NCBI RefSeq assembly: GCF_900112695.1
Contig: NZ_FOMT01000007.1
Coordinates: 1 to 64,000, forward strand
Direction of reading: 5' to 3'
DNA: 64,000 nucleotides
Origin: Paenibacillus catalpae
GTDB lineage: Bacteria; Bacillota; Bacilli; Paenibacillales; Paenibacillaceae
Shown: positions 51,138 to 59,740 of the stretch, one piece after another
Numbering within the stretch: the stretch's first letter is position 1
How the letters are laid out: each line of letters starts with the position of its first letter
Notes under the pieces: model-generated
The model's database searches: none
What the model saw: only the letters and a program-made list of their open reading frames with translations
Told to the model about the DNA's origin: nothing
Made by a program: the position numbers and the translations under genes

Positions 51138-51698
51138 TTAGTATTTAATAATGTAGCCGAACAATTTGATATATTCTGAAATCGTGTAGTTCACGTATTT
51201 CCGTTTACTCCACCAGTACACGGGATCGAAGTTTACACTTGGAGCATTAACATAGGTCAGATCTATACCGGAATGGCTATAGACCTTATTGAATGTGTAG
51301 CTTACTCGTCGCATATGATAGTTACTCGATACGACCAGGGCTGACTGAAAGCCATACTGCTCCATAAGAGCCTTTGAATAAACAGCATTTGTATAGGTGC
51401 TTGTTGCCTGGTATTCGGGAATAATAGCGGACTGTGACACCCCCGAGCGTATAAGCGAGCTTAGTCTAATTTCACCGTAGCCGCGACCATCCGTTCTAGT
51501 CACAATCATTCGATTCGCATAACCTTGATTCATCAGTTCGATGGCTTTCTCCATTCTGCCTACGTCTCCACTTAGCAGAATGATGACATCTACTTTTTTT
51601 GGTTCCTCGTTAACGACCAGGAATCTGCCGATTAAACAAAATAGAAGTGCCAGCACTAATAGAATCGCTACATTGATCCCTATTAATTTTCTAATCAT
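51138..51698 (-). CDS. YdcF/ElyC-like DUF218 membrane protein
   Basis: 186 aa with one N-terminal helix (about residues 5-28) and an outer DUF218 domain: KKVDVIILLSGDVGRMEKAIELMNQGYANRMIVTRTDG, a central YTNAVYSKALMEQYGFQSALVVSSNYHMRR and a tail ending in EYIKLFGYII. DUF218 proteins influence cell-envelope polymer pathways (ElyC). In this cluster it probably helps processing or transfer of the polymer. Confidence 0.8.
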   Translation of the reverse strand: MIRKLIGINVAILLVLALLFCLIGRFLVVNEEPKKVDVIILLSGDVGRMEKAIELMNQGYANRMIVTRTDGRGYGEIRLSSLIRSGVSQSAIIPEYQATSTYTNAVYSKALMEQYGFQSALVVSSNYHMRRVSYTFNKVYSHSGIDLTYVNAPSVNFDPVYWWSKRKYVNYTISEYIKLFGYIIKY

Positions 51699-51700
51699 GG

Positions 51701-52645
51701 TTATTTGGCCGATACAGACAAATTGTCTATTCCATCATCGATATAAGCCCGATCATCTATAGAGACATTGGATTGAATCTGATTACGCAGCGAGTTTCTG
51801 TCGAGATGAACAGCTTCTGCGCCTAAATGGTAATCCCAAATCATCGCTTGGATATAGTTTTTTGTCCCTTTAACAAATATGGCCTGCTTAGTCTGCTCGC
51901 TTGTTTGAATTTGCACGCCAGTGAAGTTGTTCCCTGAGATCTCATAAGGCAAATCCATATGCCCGTCGAGGTAGATGCCGTAATCAGCGTCTTTAATGAA
52001 GATTTGCGAGAAATTGTTGCCATTAATCCATATCTTATCCGGCTTTTGCACAGGTTCTGTTTTGAAATAAATCGCTTTCTCAAAGCCGGTAATGTTTAGG
52101 TTATGCGCTTCGACCCAGCTGACATGATCCGATCCTTCCTCCGCATAAAAAAACAGGCCATTACCATAACCCGGACGGCCAATAATCTTGATATTTGAAA
52201 TACCCGCAGATTTTAACGTTCCGGAAAACTCCTGGGCCCCGTCCAGGTAAATACCCGATTTACTGTACCCTTTGAAATCATAGGCATAAATGATGCCCCC
52301 GTTAACCGCGGAATTTCTGCGCAGCTCAATAACATTCACATTTCTGACCGGAACAAGCATGGTGCCCGAGTTTAGTTGAAGCGTGACGGAAGGCTTTACG
52401 ATTATTGTATTTCCAACATCAAACTTGCCTGCCGGAATTTCCACATCCCCCCCGCCGCTAGCGGCTGCCAAGTCAATCGCTTGCTGTATATCAGAGCCGT
52501 CTTGTATATGAGCTATTGCTTCCAGCACATGTTCACCAGCCCTCGCAGGTGTAGAATGATTAGAACGGTCAGGATACCAAAGCTTCAAAATCACTATTAC
52601 GATTGCAGCTGCAATTACACTAAATAACCATATTTTTTTCTTCAT
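51701..52645 (-). CDS. membrane-anchored right-handed beta-helix protein
   Basis: 314 aa. One N-terminal helix (about residues 3-21) then a parallel beta-helix domain (about 50-300). Pectate-lyase-like start: DGSDIQQAIDLAAASGGGDVEIPAGKFDVGNTIIVKPSVTLQLNSGTML; later coils IWINGNNFSQIFIKDADYGIYLDG and ISGNNFTGVQIQTSEQTKQAIFV. No catalytic Lys/Arg/Asp set of a known lyase is obvious. It could bind, modify or trim the polymer outside the cell. Confidence 0.8.
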   Translation of the reverse strand: MKKKIWLFSVIAAAIVIVILKLWYPDRSNHSTPARAGEHVLEAIAHIQDGSDIQQAIDLAAASGGGDVEIPAGKFDVGNTIIVKPSVTLQLNSGTMLVPVRNVNVIELRRNSAVNGGIIYAYDFKGYSKSGIYLDGAQEFSGTLKSAGISNIKIIGRPGYGNGLFFYAEEGSDHVSWVEAHNLNITGFEKAIYFKTEPVQKPDKIWINGNNFSQIFIKDADYGIYLDGHMDLPYEISGNNFTGVQIQTSEQTKQAIFVKGTKNYIQAMIWDYHLGAEAVHLDRNSLRNQIQSNVSIDDRAYIDDGIDNLSVSAK

Positions 52646-52674
52646 CCATCCGCCCCGCTATGATCAATTTAACC

Positions 52675-53343
52675 TTATCTAGCCCCTTCGCCTGTTATTA
52701 CCACTCGAACGGTCTTCAGCAAAATTAGGAGATCCAGCCTTAAGGATAGTCGGTCAATATACTGCATATCCAGCTCCAGCTTTTGTTTCGGAGTGATATC
52801 GTAACCGCCGTTAATTTGAGCCCAGCCGGTCAAGCCTGGCTTAACCGCCAGTCTGTTCACGAAACCAGGAATTTCACTGTTAAATTGATAAGTAAAATAA
52901 GATCTTTCCGGCCTTGGTCCAACGATGCTCATTTCACCCTTAATGACATTCCAAAGTTGAGGAAGCTCATCAATTCTTGTTTTTCTTATGAAAGCACCTA
53001 CTTTTGTCACCCGGGAGTCATTTTTCTCTGCCCATTGAAGTCCGTTTTCTTCTGCATTTTTGACCATCGAACGCAGCTTGAAAACATAGAAACTTCTACC
53101 CATCAGCCCAACACGTTCCTGTGTATAAAATGCAGGTCCGGTTGTTTCAATCATAATAGCAACCGTAAAAATGGCTACAATAGGTAACGATAGAATAAGC
53201 CCGACTATCGCGAGGAATACATCGATCACCCGCTTGAAATATTGGATATACAAACCTTGCTTATACCCTGTTTGCGAAATTACTAAGATGGGTTCTGCAG
53301 CCTCTGGCTGATAAGTCTTCCTAATTGCCTCTTCCGTCATCAA
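52675..53343 (-). CDS. undecaprenyl-phosphate sugar phosphotransferase (initiating)
   Basis: 222 aa (TTG 53343 or ATG 53340). A short N-terminus, one membrane helix (about residues 38-62) and the bacterial sugar transferase domain: FKRVIDVFLAIVGLI, GPAFYTQERVGLMGRSFYVFKLRSM, TRIDELPQLWNVIKGEMSIVGPRPE and GLTGWAQINGGYDITPKQKLELDMQYIDRLSLRLDLLILLKT. It transfers a sugar-1-phosphate to undecaprenyl phosphate and so starts each repeat unit. The N-terminal four-helix part of full WcaJ is missing, as in small CapM/PglC-type enzymes. Confidence 0.93.
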   Translation of the reverse strand: MMTEEAIRKTYQPEAAEPILVISQTGYKQGLYIQYFKRVIDVFLAIVGLILSLPIVAIFTVAIMIETTGPAFYTQERVGLMGRSFYVFKLRSMVKNAEENGLQWAEKNDSRVTKVGAFIRKTRIDELPQLWNVIKGEMSIVGPRPERSYFTYQFNSEIPGFVNRLAVKPGLTGWAQINGGYDITPKQKLELDMQYIDRLSLRLDLLILLKTVRVVITGEGAR

Positions 53344-53350
53344 CAGTCGC

Positions 53351-54448
53351 TCACCTCATGCTTATAAGTACTTTTTCGTATAAATCCGTAATTTTACGAG
53401 AATCATAGTCCAATGCCCTTGCATAACCTTTGCTTCCAATATGAGGGTCGCTTATTCCTTTCAACATACCGTCAGCAAGAGCGGCCGCGTTCTCTACGGG
53501 GACAAGCAGACCATATTCACTTCTGCTCAAAATATCACCGGGGCCACTATCGCAATCGGTTGCAACAATCCTTGCCTTACACGCCAGTGCCTCGAGCAGA
53601 ACATTCGGAAACCCTTCAAACCGAGAAGATAATACAAATAGATCTGCATGCTTCATATAAGGATAAGGATTTTCTGTAAAGCCTATAAAATGCACGTGTT
53701 CAGCAATGTTCAGGGATGAAGCGAGCCGAGCCAATTCCGCTTGCAGACTTCCTTCACCCAAAATATATAAATTCGAATCCGGGTATTGAAGCGAAACCTG
53801 CTTGAAGGCTTGAATCAAAATATCGTAACCCTTTTGATACTCCAGCCTGCCGACAGAGACGATATTTTTGCCTATACGACTCGTGTAGGGGCTCGGTTCA
53901 CTGGAGAGCCGGGCAATCGTCTTGATATCGATCGGATTATTAATGGTCGTCACCCGGCTTCCCTGAACACCGGTAAACGTCATAATCTCATTACGCATCA
54001 ATTCGGATTGTGCAATAATTTGATCCGCCAGCGGATATAATCTTCTATACATCGTTTGATACATTATTTTTCGATAAAAGCTGTAGGAGTTGATTGTTTT
54101 CGAGGGCAGATTAGCCTCTCTTATGACTACTTTCGTTTGCCGGCGGATAAAGGGTCTTGCTAGCAGCAAAGACAAATTTAATTGTTCAAGCGTGGAGAGG
54201 ATCACATCGGGTTTTGTCTTGTTTATGGCGTTCAATAGTTTAGGGATGATATATCGTGCCCTGGTTATTCCAAGGTCAATCACTTCTATATCCGTTGGCA
54301 GCTGCTTCGTATATGGTCCCGTTAAATTTGCCGTCATAAATACAGGCTCAAACCGTTCCCTGTCAAAATGCTTCAGCAGATTGACAAAAACTTTCTCCGC
54401 CCCGCCACCATGCAAATTGGGAGTCATCAGCATAAGCTTTGTTTTCAT
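53351..54448 (-). CDS. GT4-family glycosyltransferase
   Basis: 365 aa GT-B. Acceptor half starts LMLMTPNLHGGGAEKVFVNLLKHF; donor half has IVSVGRLEYQKGYDILIQAF, LYILGEGSLQAELARL, VHFIGFTENPYPYMKHADLFVLSSRFEGFPNVLLEALACKARIVATDCDSGPGDIL (EGFPNVLLE motif). The GGAEKV start is common in GalNAc- and Gal-transferring enzymes of O-antigen clusters but does not fix the donor. Confidence 0.9.
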   Translation of the reverse strand: MKTKLMLMTPNLHGGGAEKVFVNLLKHFDRERFEPVFMTANLTGPYTKQLPTDIEVIDLGITRARYIIPKLLNAINKTKPDVILSTLEQLNLSLLLARPFIRRQTKVVIREANLPSKTINSYSFYRKIMYQTMYRRLYPLADQIIAQSELMRNEIMTFTGVQGSRVTTINNPIDIKTIARLSSEPSPYTSRIGKNIVSVGRLEYQKGYDILIQAFKQVSLQYPDSNLYILGEGSLQAELARLASSLNIAEHVHFIGFTENPYPYMKHADLFVLSSRFEGFPNVLLEALACKARIVATDCDSGPGDILSRSEYGLLVPVENAAALADGMLKGISDPHIGSKGYARALDYDSRKITDLYEKVLISMR

Positions 54449-54466
54449 ACGGAATACTCCCTCTCT

Positions 54467-55717
54467 TTATTGTTGTACAGCTTCGGCTTGCTGAACGGAT
54501 ACTTTCGTCTTCATATAGTAGGTAATCCCCATAATGATCGACAGCATGATCCAGTGAAACTTACTGTAGTAGGAGACATGTGCTAAATCCCATAGAAGGA
54601 AAATGAGCAGTGTGGAGATACTAAAGAATCCAATGTGGCTTTCTGTTTCATTCCCGCTTAATAACTGCTTGAAAGCAGTGACCAGCAAGATGAGAAATAT
54701 GGAGTAATAGAGCAGCAAACCAAGCAGCCCATTGTCGCTTAGCAGCTCGAGATAATTGTTATGAGAGTAGGTTTGATAGTCTGTTAGATATCGGAATTGA
54801 TCTGTTCCCCAGCCCGTGATGGGCCTGGCCTCCCACAGCTTCCACGCATCCCCCATCATACTTGATCTTTCCGTTAAGCTGTTGTCGTTGACATTTTTAC
54901 CTTGAAGCATGTCAAAGATTCTGCTCAATCTGACGAAAAACACGGATTCCTTCAGGAGAATGAACAGTTCTGTCAGCACACCTGCTCCGATGACGAGAAT
55001 AAGCATTTTTTGCAGGAATTTCACCTTGATAAAAAATCTCACAAATACAAGGAAACCTAGCATAAATACGGAAAGCATCGCTTTACGGGAGCCTGTCAGA
55101 AAAATAATTTCGTAGGTGAAGAGCACTAGTAGAAGTATGTATACCCCTTTTAGCAGCATCTGGCCAAAAGTAAGCTTGCTTTTCTTTGATTTTTTAATCA
55201 GCCCTTCCATTGTAAGGAGCATGCCGATAAATAAGGCAATTGCAAAGGTATTCGGATTTCCCAAAAACGAGGTGACTCGGGTATTGTCGTCAGTAACGAT
55301 AAAACCGCCGATTTTATTCCAGATATCGATAGTCGCAACGACTAATGCCGCCAAAAAGCCTATGGTGATGGAGTGAAAATGGCCTTGATAATTGACAATA
55401 TTGACTAGGATGAGGGATATGAAGAACAGCTGGACGAGAGTGAACATCATATCCACGCTCTGATTCGTCCATATCAAACTTATGGAGACATAAATAATAA
55501 AGCAAAGGTAGCAGAGCAGCGGGATAGGTACTACAAATTTATAGTCCTTGATTTGGGTAATCTCAAATACAAAGAAACCAACGACCAGGCATGCACAGCC
55601 TTGTGGAATCCAGGACAAGGAGGGATTAAATGAAAACACGATAATCGTAAATACGAATACAGACAAACAAATATTAGTCAAAGTTAAACGTTTGTCAGCT
55701 GCCATGGTATTGGTCAT
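54467..55717 (-). CDS. O-antigen polymerase/ligase-like protein (Wzy candidate)
   Basis: 416 aa with about ten to twelve membrane helices. It has the Wzy_C-like outer loop between helices: ERSSMMGDAWKLWEARPITGWGTDQFRYLTDYQTYSHNNYLELLSDNGLLGLLLYY, the classic GxG...SHNxxLe motif of Wzy/WaaL proteins. It should join repeat units at the outer face. 2 nt separate it from the flippase gene. Confidence 0.88.
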   Translation of the reverse strand: MTNTMAADKRLTLTNICLSVFVFTIIVFSFNPSLSWIPQGCACLVVGFFVFEITQIKDYKFVVPIPLLCYLCFIIYVSISLIWTNQSVDMMFTLVQLFFISLILVNIVNYQGHFHSITIGFLAALVVATIDIWNKIGGFIVTDDNTRVTSFLGNPNTFAIALFIGMLLTMEGLIKKSKKSKLTFGQMLLKGVYILLLVLFTYEIIFLTGSRKAMLSVFMLGFLVFVRFFIKVKFLQKMLILVIGAGVLTELFILLKESVFFVRLSRIFDMLQGKNVNDNSLTERSSMMGDAWKLWEARPITGWGTDQFRYLTDYQTYSHNNYLELLSDNGLLGLLLYYSIFLILLVTAFKQLLSGNETESHIGFFSISTLLIFLLWDLAHVSYYSKFHWIMLSIIMGITYYMKTKVSVQQAEAVQQ

Positions 55718-55719
55718 GA

Positions 55720-57027
55720 TTAGCCTCCATATTTCCTCACTCTTTCCTTACTGGCCTTCAGCATGGATGCGATCAAATAGGTATTAAATACGACACCTAC
55801 CAAGGTAAACATCGCTATACAATTTACAACTGAAAAATAGGTTCCGCCTACAAACAATGCCCCAAATCTTGCTGTCATGAGCAGCGTCTCATAAATTAAC
55901 AGCCTTCGTTGCAGACCAAATACGGTCATTAGCACTAATGCCGGAGCACTTATAAAGGATAAGAACATCCATATGACCATCCAGCTTGCATAGACCCCAG
56001 CTTCCATCCATTCGGTGCCAAGAATGATCTTGAATAATTGCGGGCCAAAAACAACGATGAACAAAGAGGGCAGTAAGGCAATAAGGGCAAGAGTAACCGT
56101 AAATTTTTTGAACATTGCATTCAAATTAATCTCGTCCTGCCGGGCTTCGCTTATCCGCTGCAGAAGCACCTGTCTGACCGATTGGGCAACCAGTGTAACC
56201 GGGAATTGTATAAGTCTTAACCCCAGCGAATAAAGACCAATAACCGCTGATCCGTAGAAATAGCTGAGCATAAAAATCGGCAAATTTTGCGATAGCGAGT
56301 TTACCAACGTTTGAGGTGTGCTGTATACCGGAAATTCCGAATATTTTCGAGCTGCTTGCCTCAGCTGATCAACCTTAAAGTTACGTTTGAAGAGGCTTGA
56401 ATTCTCTCTCCATGTTTGGAATAACCAGATCGCGGAAGCAATCACTTGTCCGACAATTTGACCCCCGATCAAGCCCATCGAGGCAAAACCGGATGATCCT
56501 GCGGCGATTTGGGTGGAGGCGATACTGCCCTGGCGTCCTACCAATGACTTGGACATCCGTTTGTACTGCTTCTGTCTAGTGCTCCAATAATTGAGGCATT
56601 GATACAAGCCCATTGCACAAACACTTATTGGCACCCAGATCAGCCACTTTTTTAATTCAGGGGAACCAAATAAGCGGGCAATGGAATCATCAAAGAATAA
56701 ACAAAAGATTAGCAAAACCGCACTCAGCAATACGGTTATGATGCAGGATAGCAGAAAGATACGAGTCGCTTCGTCCTCATCTTTAGGCAGCACGATGGCC
56801 ACCTCATATCGGAATGATGCGATTACTGAAAATAACGTGATGATCGATACATAGAGCGAAAAAACACCTAGCTGATCTGGCTGATAGATCCGACTCAATA
56901 CCGGTACGATTATCATGGCGATCATTTGAGCAATTGCCGTTCCATACATCATGACAGAGACATTTCTGATAAATTTATTATTTATCCATCTATTCAAGAC
57001 TGGATTCGTAAGACTGCTTATTTTCAT
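55720..57027 (-). CDS. Wzx-type polysaccharide flippase
   Basis: 435 aa, about twelve membrane helices, of the polysaccharide-transport branch of the MOP superfamily. It begins NKFIRNVSVMMYGTAIAQMIAMIIVPVLSRIYQPDQLGVFSLYVSIITLF and contains the LPKDEDEATRI loop and YSLGLRLIQFPVTLVAQSVRQVLLQRISEAR. It flips the lipid-linked repeat unit. Together with the polymerase it defines a Wzx/Wzy pathway. Confidence 0.9.
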   Translation of the reverse strand: MKISSLTNPVLNRWINNKFIRNVSVMMYGTAIAQMIAMIIVPVLSRIYQPDQLGVFSLYVSIITLFSVIASFRYEVAIVLPKDEDEATRIFLLSCIITVLLSAVLLIFCLFFDDSIARLFGSPELKKWLIWVPISVCAMGLYQCLNYWSTRQKQYKRMSKSLVGRQGSIASTQIAAGSSGFASMGLIGGQIVGQVIASAIWLFQTWRENSSLFKRNFKVDQLRQAARKYSEFPVYSTPQTLVNSLSQNLPIFMLSYFYGSAVIGLYSLGLRLIQFPVTLVAQSVRQVLLQRISEARQDEINLNAMFKKFTVTLALIALLPSLFIVVFGPQLFKIILGTEWMEAGVYASWMVIWMFLSFISAPALVLMTVFGLQRRLLIYETLLMTARFGALFVGGTYFSVVNCIAMFTLVGVVFNTYLIASMLKASKERVRKYGG

Positions 57028-57049
57028 ATGATGTTCTCCGTCCTCACCA

Positions 57050-57086
57050 CTGCACCTCTACCTTAAATGAAGGAGCAAAGGTGCAG
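57050..57086 (-). other. intercistronic hairpin between kinase and flippase genes
   Basis: CTGCACCT (57050-57057) and AGGTGCAG (57079-57086) form a perfect 8-bp stem with a 21-nt loop in the 76-nt gap. There is no T run, so it is not a standard terminator; an RNA-processing or stability site is possible. Confidence 0.4.
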
Positions 57087-57103
57087 CGACATTTCAACAA
57101 CAA

Positions 57104-57754
57104 CTAATTAGCGATCTTGCGTTTGTTTTTGTTATTAAATACGACTCCGACAATTCTGGTATTTACCTGCTCAATCATAGACTTCACCTTCAAAGCGTGA
57201 TTCTTCTTCACCTTGCCGTCCTTCATGACAAGCAGCACCCCATCACTCATGGAAGATACAATTTGAGCATCCGACCATATCATGGCGGGCGGCGTATCCA
57301 TAATGATCAAATCGAATTCCCTCTTTAACTCCTCCAGAAGGGTAGACATTTTGCTGGAAGTCAGCAATTCAATCGGGTCGATAAAATTCGGGCCGGATGA
57401 AATCAGGAACAGATTCGGCATCATCGTATAACGAATGATATCGCTGGTCTCGTAACGTTCCGTCACGACATTGGTAAGCCCATTGTTATTGGCTACTCCG
57501 AATACTTCATGAAGGAACGGTGTCCTGAGATTCGCATCCACTAACAACACCTTTTTATCCTTCTGAGCGTAAGAGCAAGCTAAGTTAACTGCAGCTGTCG
57601 TCTTGCCTTCTGATTTCCCGGCCGAAGTGACCGTTAACACTTGGCAGGTTTCGTTTTCCATAATTTGATCAATTTTATTTCTCATTTTCCAACAAGCCTC
57701 AATGATAGGCGAAGACGGTTTATACTTTTCCTTTTTACTGGTTAATGGCCACAT
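57104..57754 (-). CDS. CpsD/YwqD-type tyrosine kinase
   Basis: 216 aa from ATG 57754, with GGTGAG 7 nt upstream; ATG 57778 is an alternative. BY-kinase ATPase motifs: LTVTSAGKSEGKTTAAVNLA (Walker A), VLLVDANLRTPFLHEVFG (Walker A') and FDLIIMDTPPA (Walker B). There is no obvious Tyr cluster at the C-terminus (it ends NKNKRKIAN), unlike B. subtilis YwqD or CpsD, so autophosphorylation may differ. It works with the preceding Wzz-type activator, whose gene it overlaps. Confidence 0.88.
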   Translation of the reverse strand: MWPLTSKKEKYKPSSPIIEACWKMRNKIDQIMENETCQVLTVTSAGKSEGKTTAAVNLACSYAQKDKKVLLVDANLRTPFLHEVFGVANNNGLTNVVTERYETSDIIRYTMMPNLFLISSGPNFIDPIELLTSSKMSTLLEELKREFDLIIMDTPPAMIWSDAQIVSSMSDGVLLVMKDGKVKKNHALKVKSMIEQVNTRIVGVVFNNKNKRKIAN

Positions 57755-58481
57755 AAGTTCGCTCACCAACTCTTTCATCAGATGTAACACGAAGTGACAG
57801 CGGGAACACTTCATTCTTCTTCATCTTCGGAATTACAGTCAGTACGGAAAGTCCAAGCGTCTTTTCAATGACTTCTTCCGATCTCACCTTATCATCCAGA
57901 TATTCTCTAAGAAGCACGATAGACATACTGATTAGAGACGAAAGAATAAATCCAATGGCGATGTTAATCGGTATGTTTGGTGTAACTGGCTTAGGATTAG
58001 GCATGTTAGCTGCCTGATCAAGAATGGAAACGTTATTGATGTTCATAATTTTCGGAATCTCCTGAACCAGAATGTCCGATACAGCGTTAGCAATTTGTGC
58101 CGCCTTATTGTAAGAAGCGTCTTTCACTTGAACGGACATAATTTGATTGTTGGATGAGTTAACTTTGACCTTTAGAATCAACTGCTCCGGCGTCATGTTT
58201 ATTTCCGGATAAGCCGTAACGACCTTTTCCATAAGTCCTGGCGTCTTGACGATATCACGATAGGTCTCAATCAACATCACGTTGGCTAGCAGCACATCAT
58301 AATCAACCAATTTTCCATCGGTTTCACCATTTGATTTTAGAACGATCTTGGTTGAAGCCTCGTATACGGGTTTCATGTAAAAAACACTGAAGACGCCTAC
58401 AGCTGACGTAACGAATAAAATGAAGACGATAATGAACCACGCTTTTAACTTAAGCACTCTTAGAACTTGTTTGAGCTCCAT
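57735..58481 (-). CDS. Wzz/YwqC-type chain-length and kinase-activator protein
   Basis: 248 aa. Two membrane helices (about residues 14-37 and 173-195) flank the extracellular Wzz domain. It starts KQVLRVLKLKAWFIIVFI and has NPKPVTPNIPINIAIGFILSSLISM, the Pro-rich motif before helix 2. The cytoplasmic tail (about 196-248) activates the kinase. First gene behind promoter P2 with the palindromic operator (58508-58568). Confidence 0.88.
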   Translation of the reverse strand: MELKQVLRVLKLKAWFIIVFILFVTSAVGVFSVFYMKPVYEASTKIVLKSNGETDGKLVDYDVLLANVMLIETYRDIVKTPGLMEKVVTAYPEINMTPEQLILKVKVNSSNNQIMSVQVKDASYNKAAQIANAVSDILVQEIPKIMNINNVSILDQAANMPNPKPVTPNIPINIAIGFILSSLISMSIVLLREYLDDKVRSEEVIEKTLGLSVLTVIPKMKKNEVFPLSLRVTSDERVGERTYVAINQ

Positions 58482-58507
58482 TTGTACCCTCTTTTCACTC
58501 GTAATTT

Positions 58508-58522
58508 GTTACAGTTAGTATC
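58508..58522. promoter_or_regulatory. EPS operator, downstream copy at promoter P2
   Basis: GTTACA-GTT-AGTATC, a two-mismatch version of the GATACA-N3-TGTATC palindrome. It lies in the early transcribed region of the Wzz-type gene, 39 bp from the upstream copy, centre to centre. Confidence 0.6.
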
Positions 58523-58539
58523 TTTATTCCGCAATTCAG

Positions 58540-58568
58540 ATTTTATGATACAATTTGTAACTTGTCAA
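58540..58568 (-). promoter_or_regulatory. EPS promoter P2 with palindromic operator in the spacer
   Basis: Minus strand: -35 TTGACA (58563-58568), spacer 17, -10 TAAAAT (58540-58545). The 15-bp palindrome GTTACAAATTGTATC (58547-58561) fills the spacer with one base to spare on each side. The -35 includes the TGA stop of the acyltransferase gene. P2 starts a second transcript: chain-length regulator, kinase, flippase, polymerase and transferases. Confidence 0.8.
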
Positions 58569-59716
58569 TCAAATTTCCCCACTCTTCGTCCACTTGCTTT
58601 CATGATCTGCTTTTCAGGCTTCTGCTGCTGAATTCCTATACCAATCCTGCCTGTAATAAGCGGGCCAAAACGGATTTTATTTAATAGATGCGTAACAGCT
58701 ATGGAGCCGAAGACAGCCACCGCGAATGCAATAACGACAAATAACAAGAGGTTAGGAAGTGAATATTGTGCAGGAGCTAATTGACTTACACCGTACATGT
58801 AAAACCGGGTGAGCAGAAATATGCCGAAGGAGTACTGGCTTACTTTCACTAGAACGACTGGTACCCGAGTTAGTTTTTTTGAGTAATGCACCATAATAAA
58901 GATGATGCCTATCGTATAGAACAAAACATCAAATCGTTTCGAATAAACTCTGTCCATGATTCCTGCCTGGTTCAATATAAGCATGGCGGCTGCCGAGAGG
59001 ATGACGAAGGCGATCACCCATTTTATTTGCCTGCCCAGCATTTCAATAAAGGCTTCAAAGTTTCTGCCGCAATAGAATGCAATTGAGAAGTAGCCTAGCC
59101 AAGCGATTGCCGGAACCTTGTTCAGAAAACTAATGATGTAATAATTGCCGAACGGAAGAGATTCAAGGTCAATTAGATTAAATATAGCGAGGTAGAGAAC
59201 ATTGGCGCCGATCGAGCAAATAAGCACAGACCTCATCGAAAATCTGCGGGATATCCACCTGGCAAATAAGATATGCAGCAAATAGAATTGAAAAACAACC
59301 AGAAGGAAATAACCAAAGAAATCTGCAAGCAGGAAGTTTTTAGCGAGCTCGTAAAGGTACAGCTTGAAAGTTGGAACCGCATGATCAATATTTACATCGA
59401 TAATCGAAAATAAAAATGCCATTGCGAGGTAAGGAATTAAAATAAACTTCGCTCTTTTTTTCAAAAAATCCGGCGGAACTCCATCCCGATACGATTTCGA
59501 TATAATCAACTCAGAAATAAAAATAAACATCGGTGTAGAAAACAGCAGCAGCATCTGAATCATATGGATGATGGCCGGTGTCACGCTGTGACCCGCTGAC
59601 TCAGATAAATTGAAATGCGTAATTGCCGTATCTAACGAGTTGAATAATACGATTCCTAAGCACGCAATGCTTCTTAGCATGAACATTTCTTTAATCACTT
59701 TGGATGAATCCTTCAT
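58565..59716 (-). CDS. acyltransferase 3 family protein
   Basis: 383 aa from ATG 59716, with AAGGTGG 6 nt upstream; ATG 59722 is possible. About ten membrane helices of the OafA/WecH/acyltransferase_3 family: MLRSIACLGIVLFNSLD at helix 1 (the usual active-site His/Arg pair is not seen at this place), FISELIISKSYRDGVPPDFLKKRAKFILIPYL, a pattern shared with integral-membrane O-acetyltransferases. It probably adds acetyl or succinyl groups to the polymer or a precursor. Without the His the activity is uncertain. Confidence 0.82.
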   Translation of the reverse strand: MKDSSKVIKEMFMLRSIACLGIVLFNSLDTAITHFNLSESAGHSVTPAIIHMIQMLLLFSTPMFIFISELIISKSYRDGVPPDFLKKRAKFILIPYLAMAFLFSIIDVNIDHAVPTFKLYLYELAKNFLLADFFGYFLLVVFQFYLLHILFARWISRRFSMRSVLICSIGANVLYLAIFNLIDLESLPFGNYYIISFLNKVPAIAWLGYFSIAFYCGRNFEAFIEMLGRQIKWVIAFVILSAAAMLILNQAGIMDRVYSKRFDVLFYTIGIIFIMVHYSKKLTRVPVVLVKVSQYSFGIFLLTRFYMYGVSQLAPAQYSLPNLLLFVVIAFAVAVFGSIAVTHLLNKIRFGPLITGRIGIGIQQQKPEKQIMKASGRRVGKFD

Positions 59717-59740
59717 ACCCATCCACCTTCCAGCGCCTGA

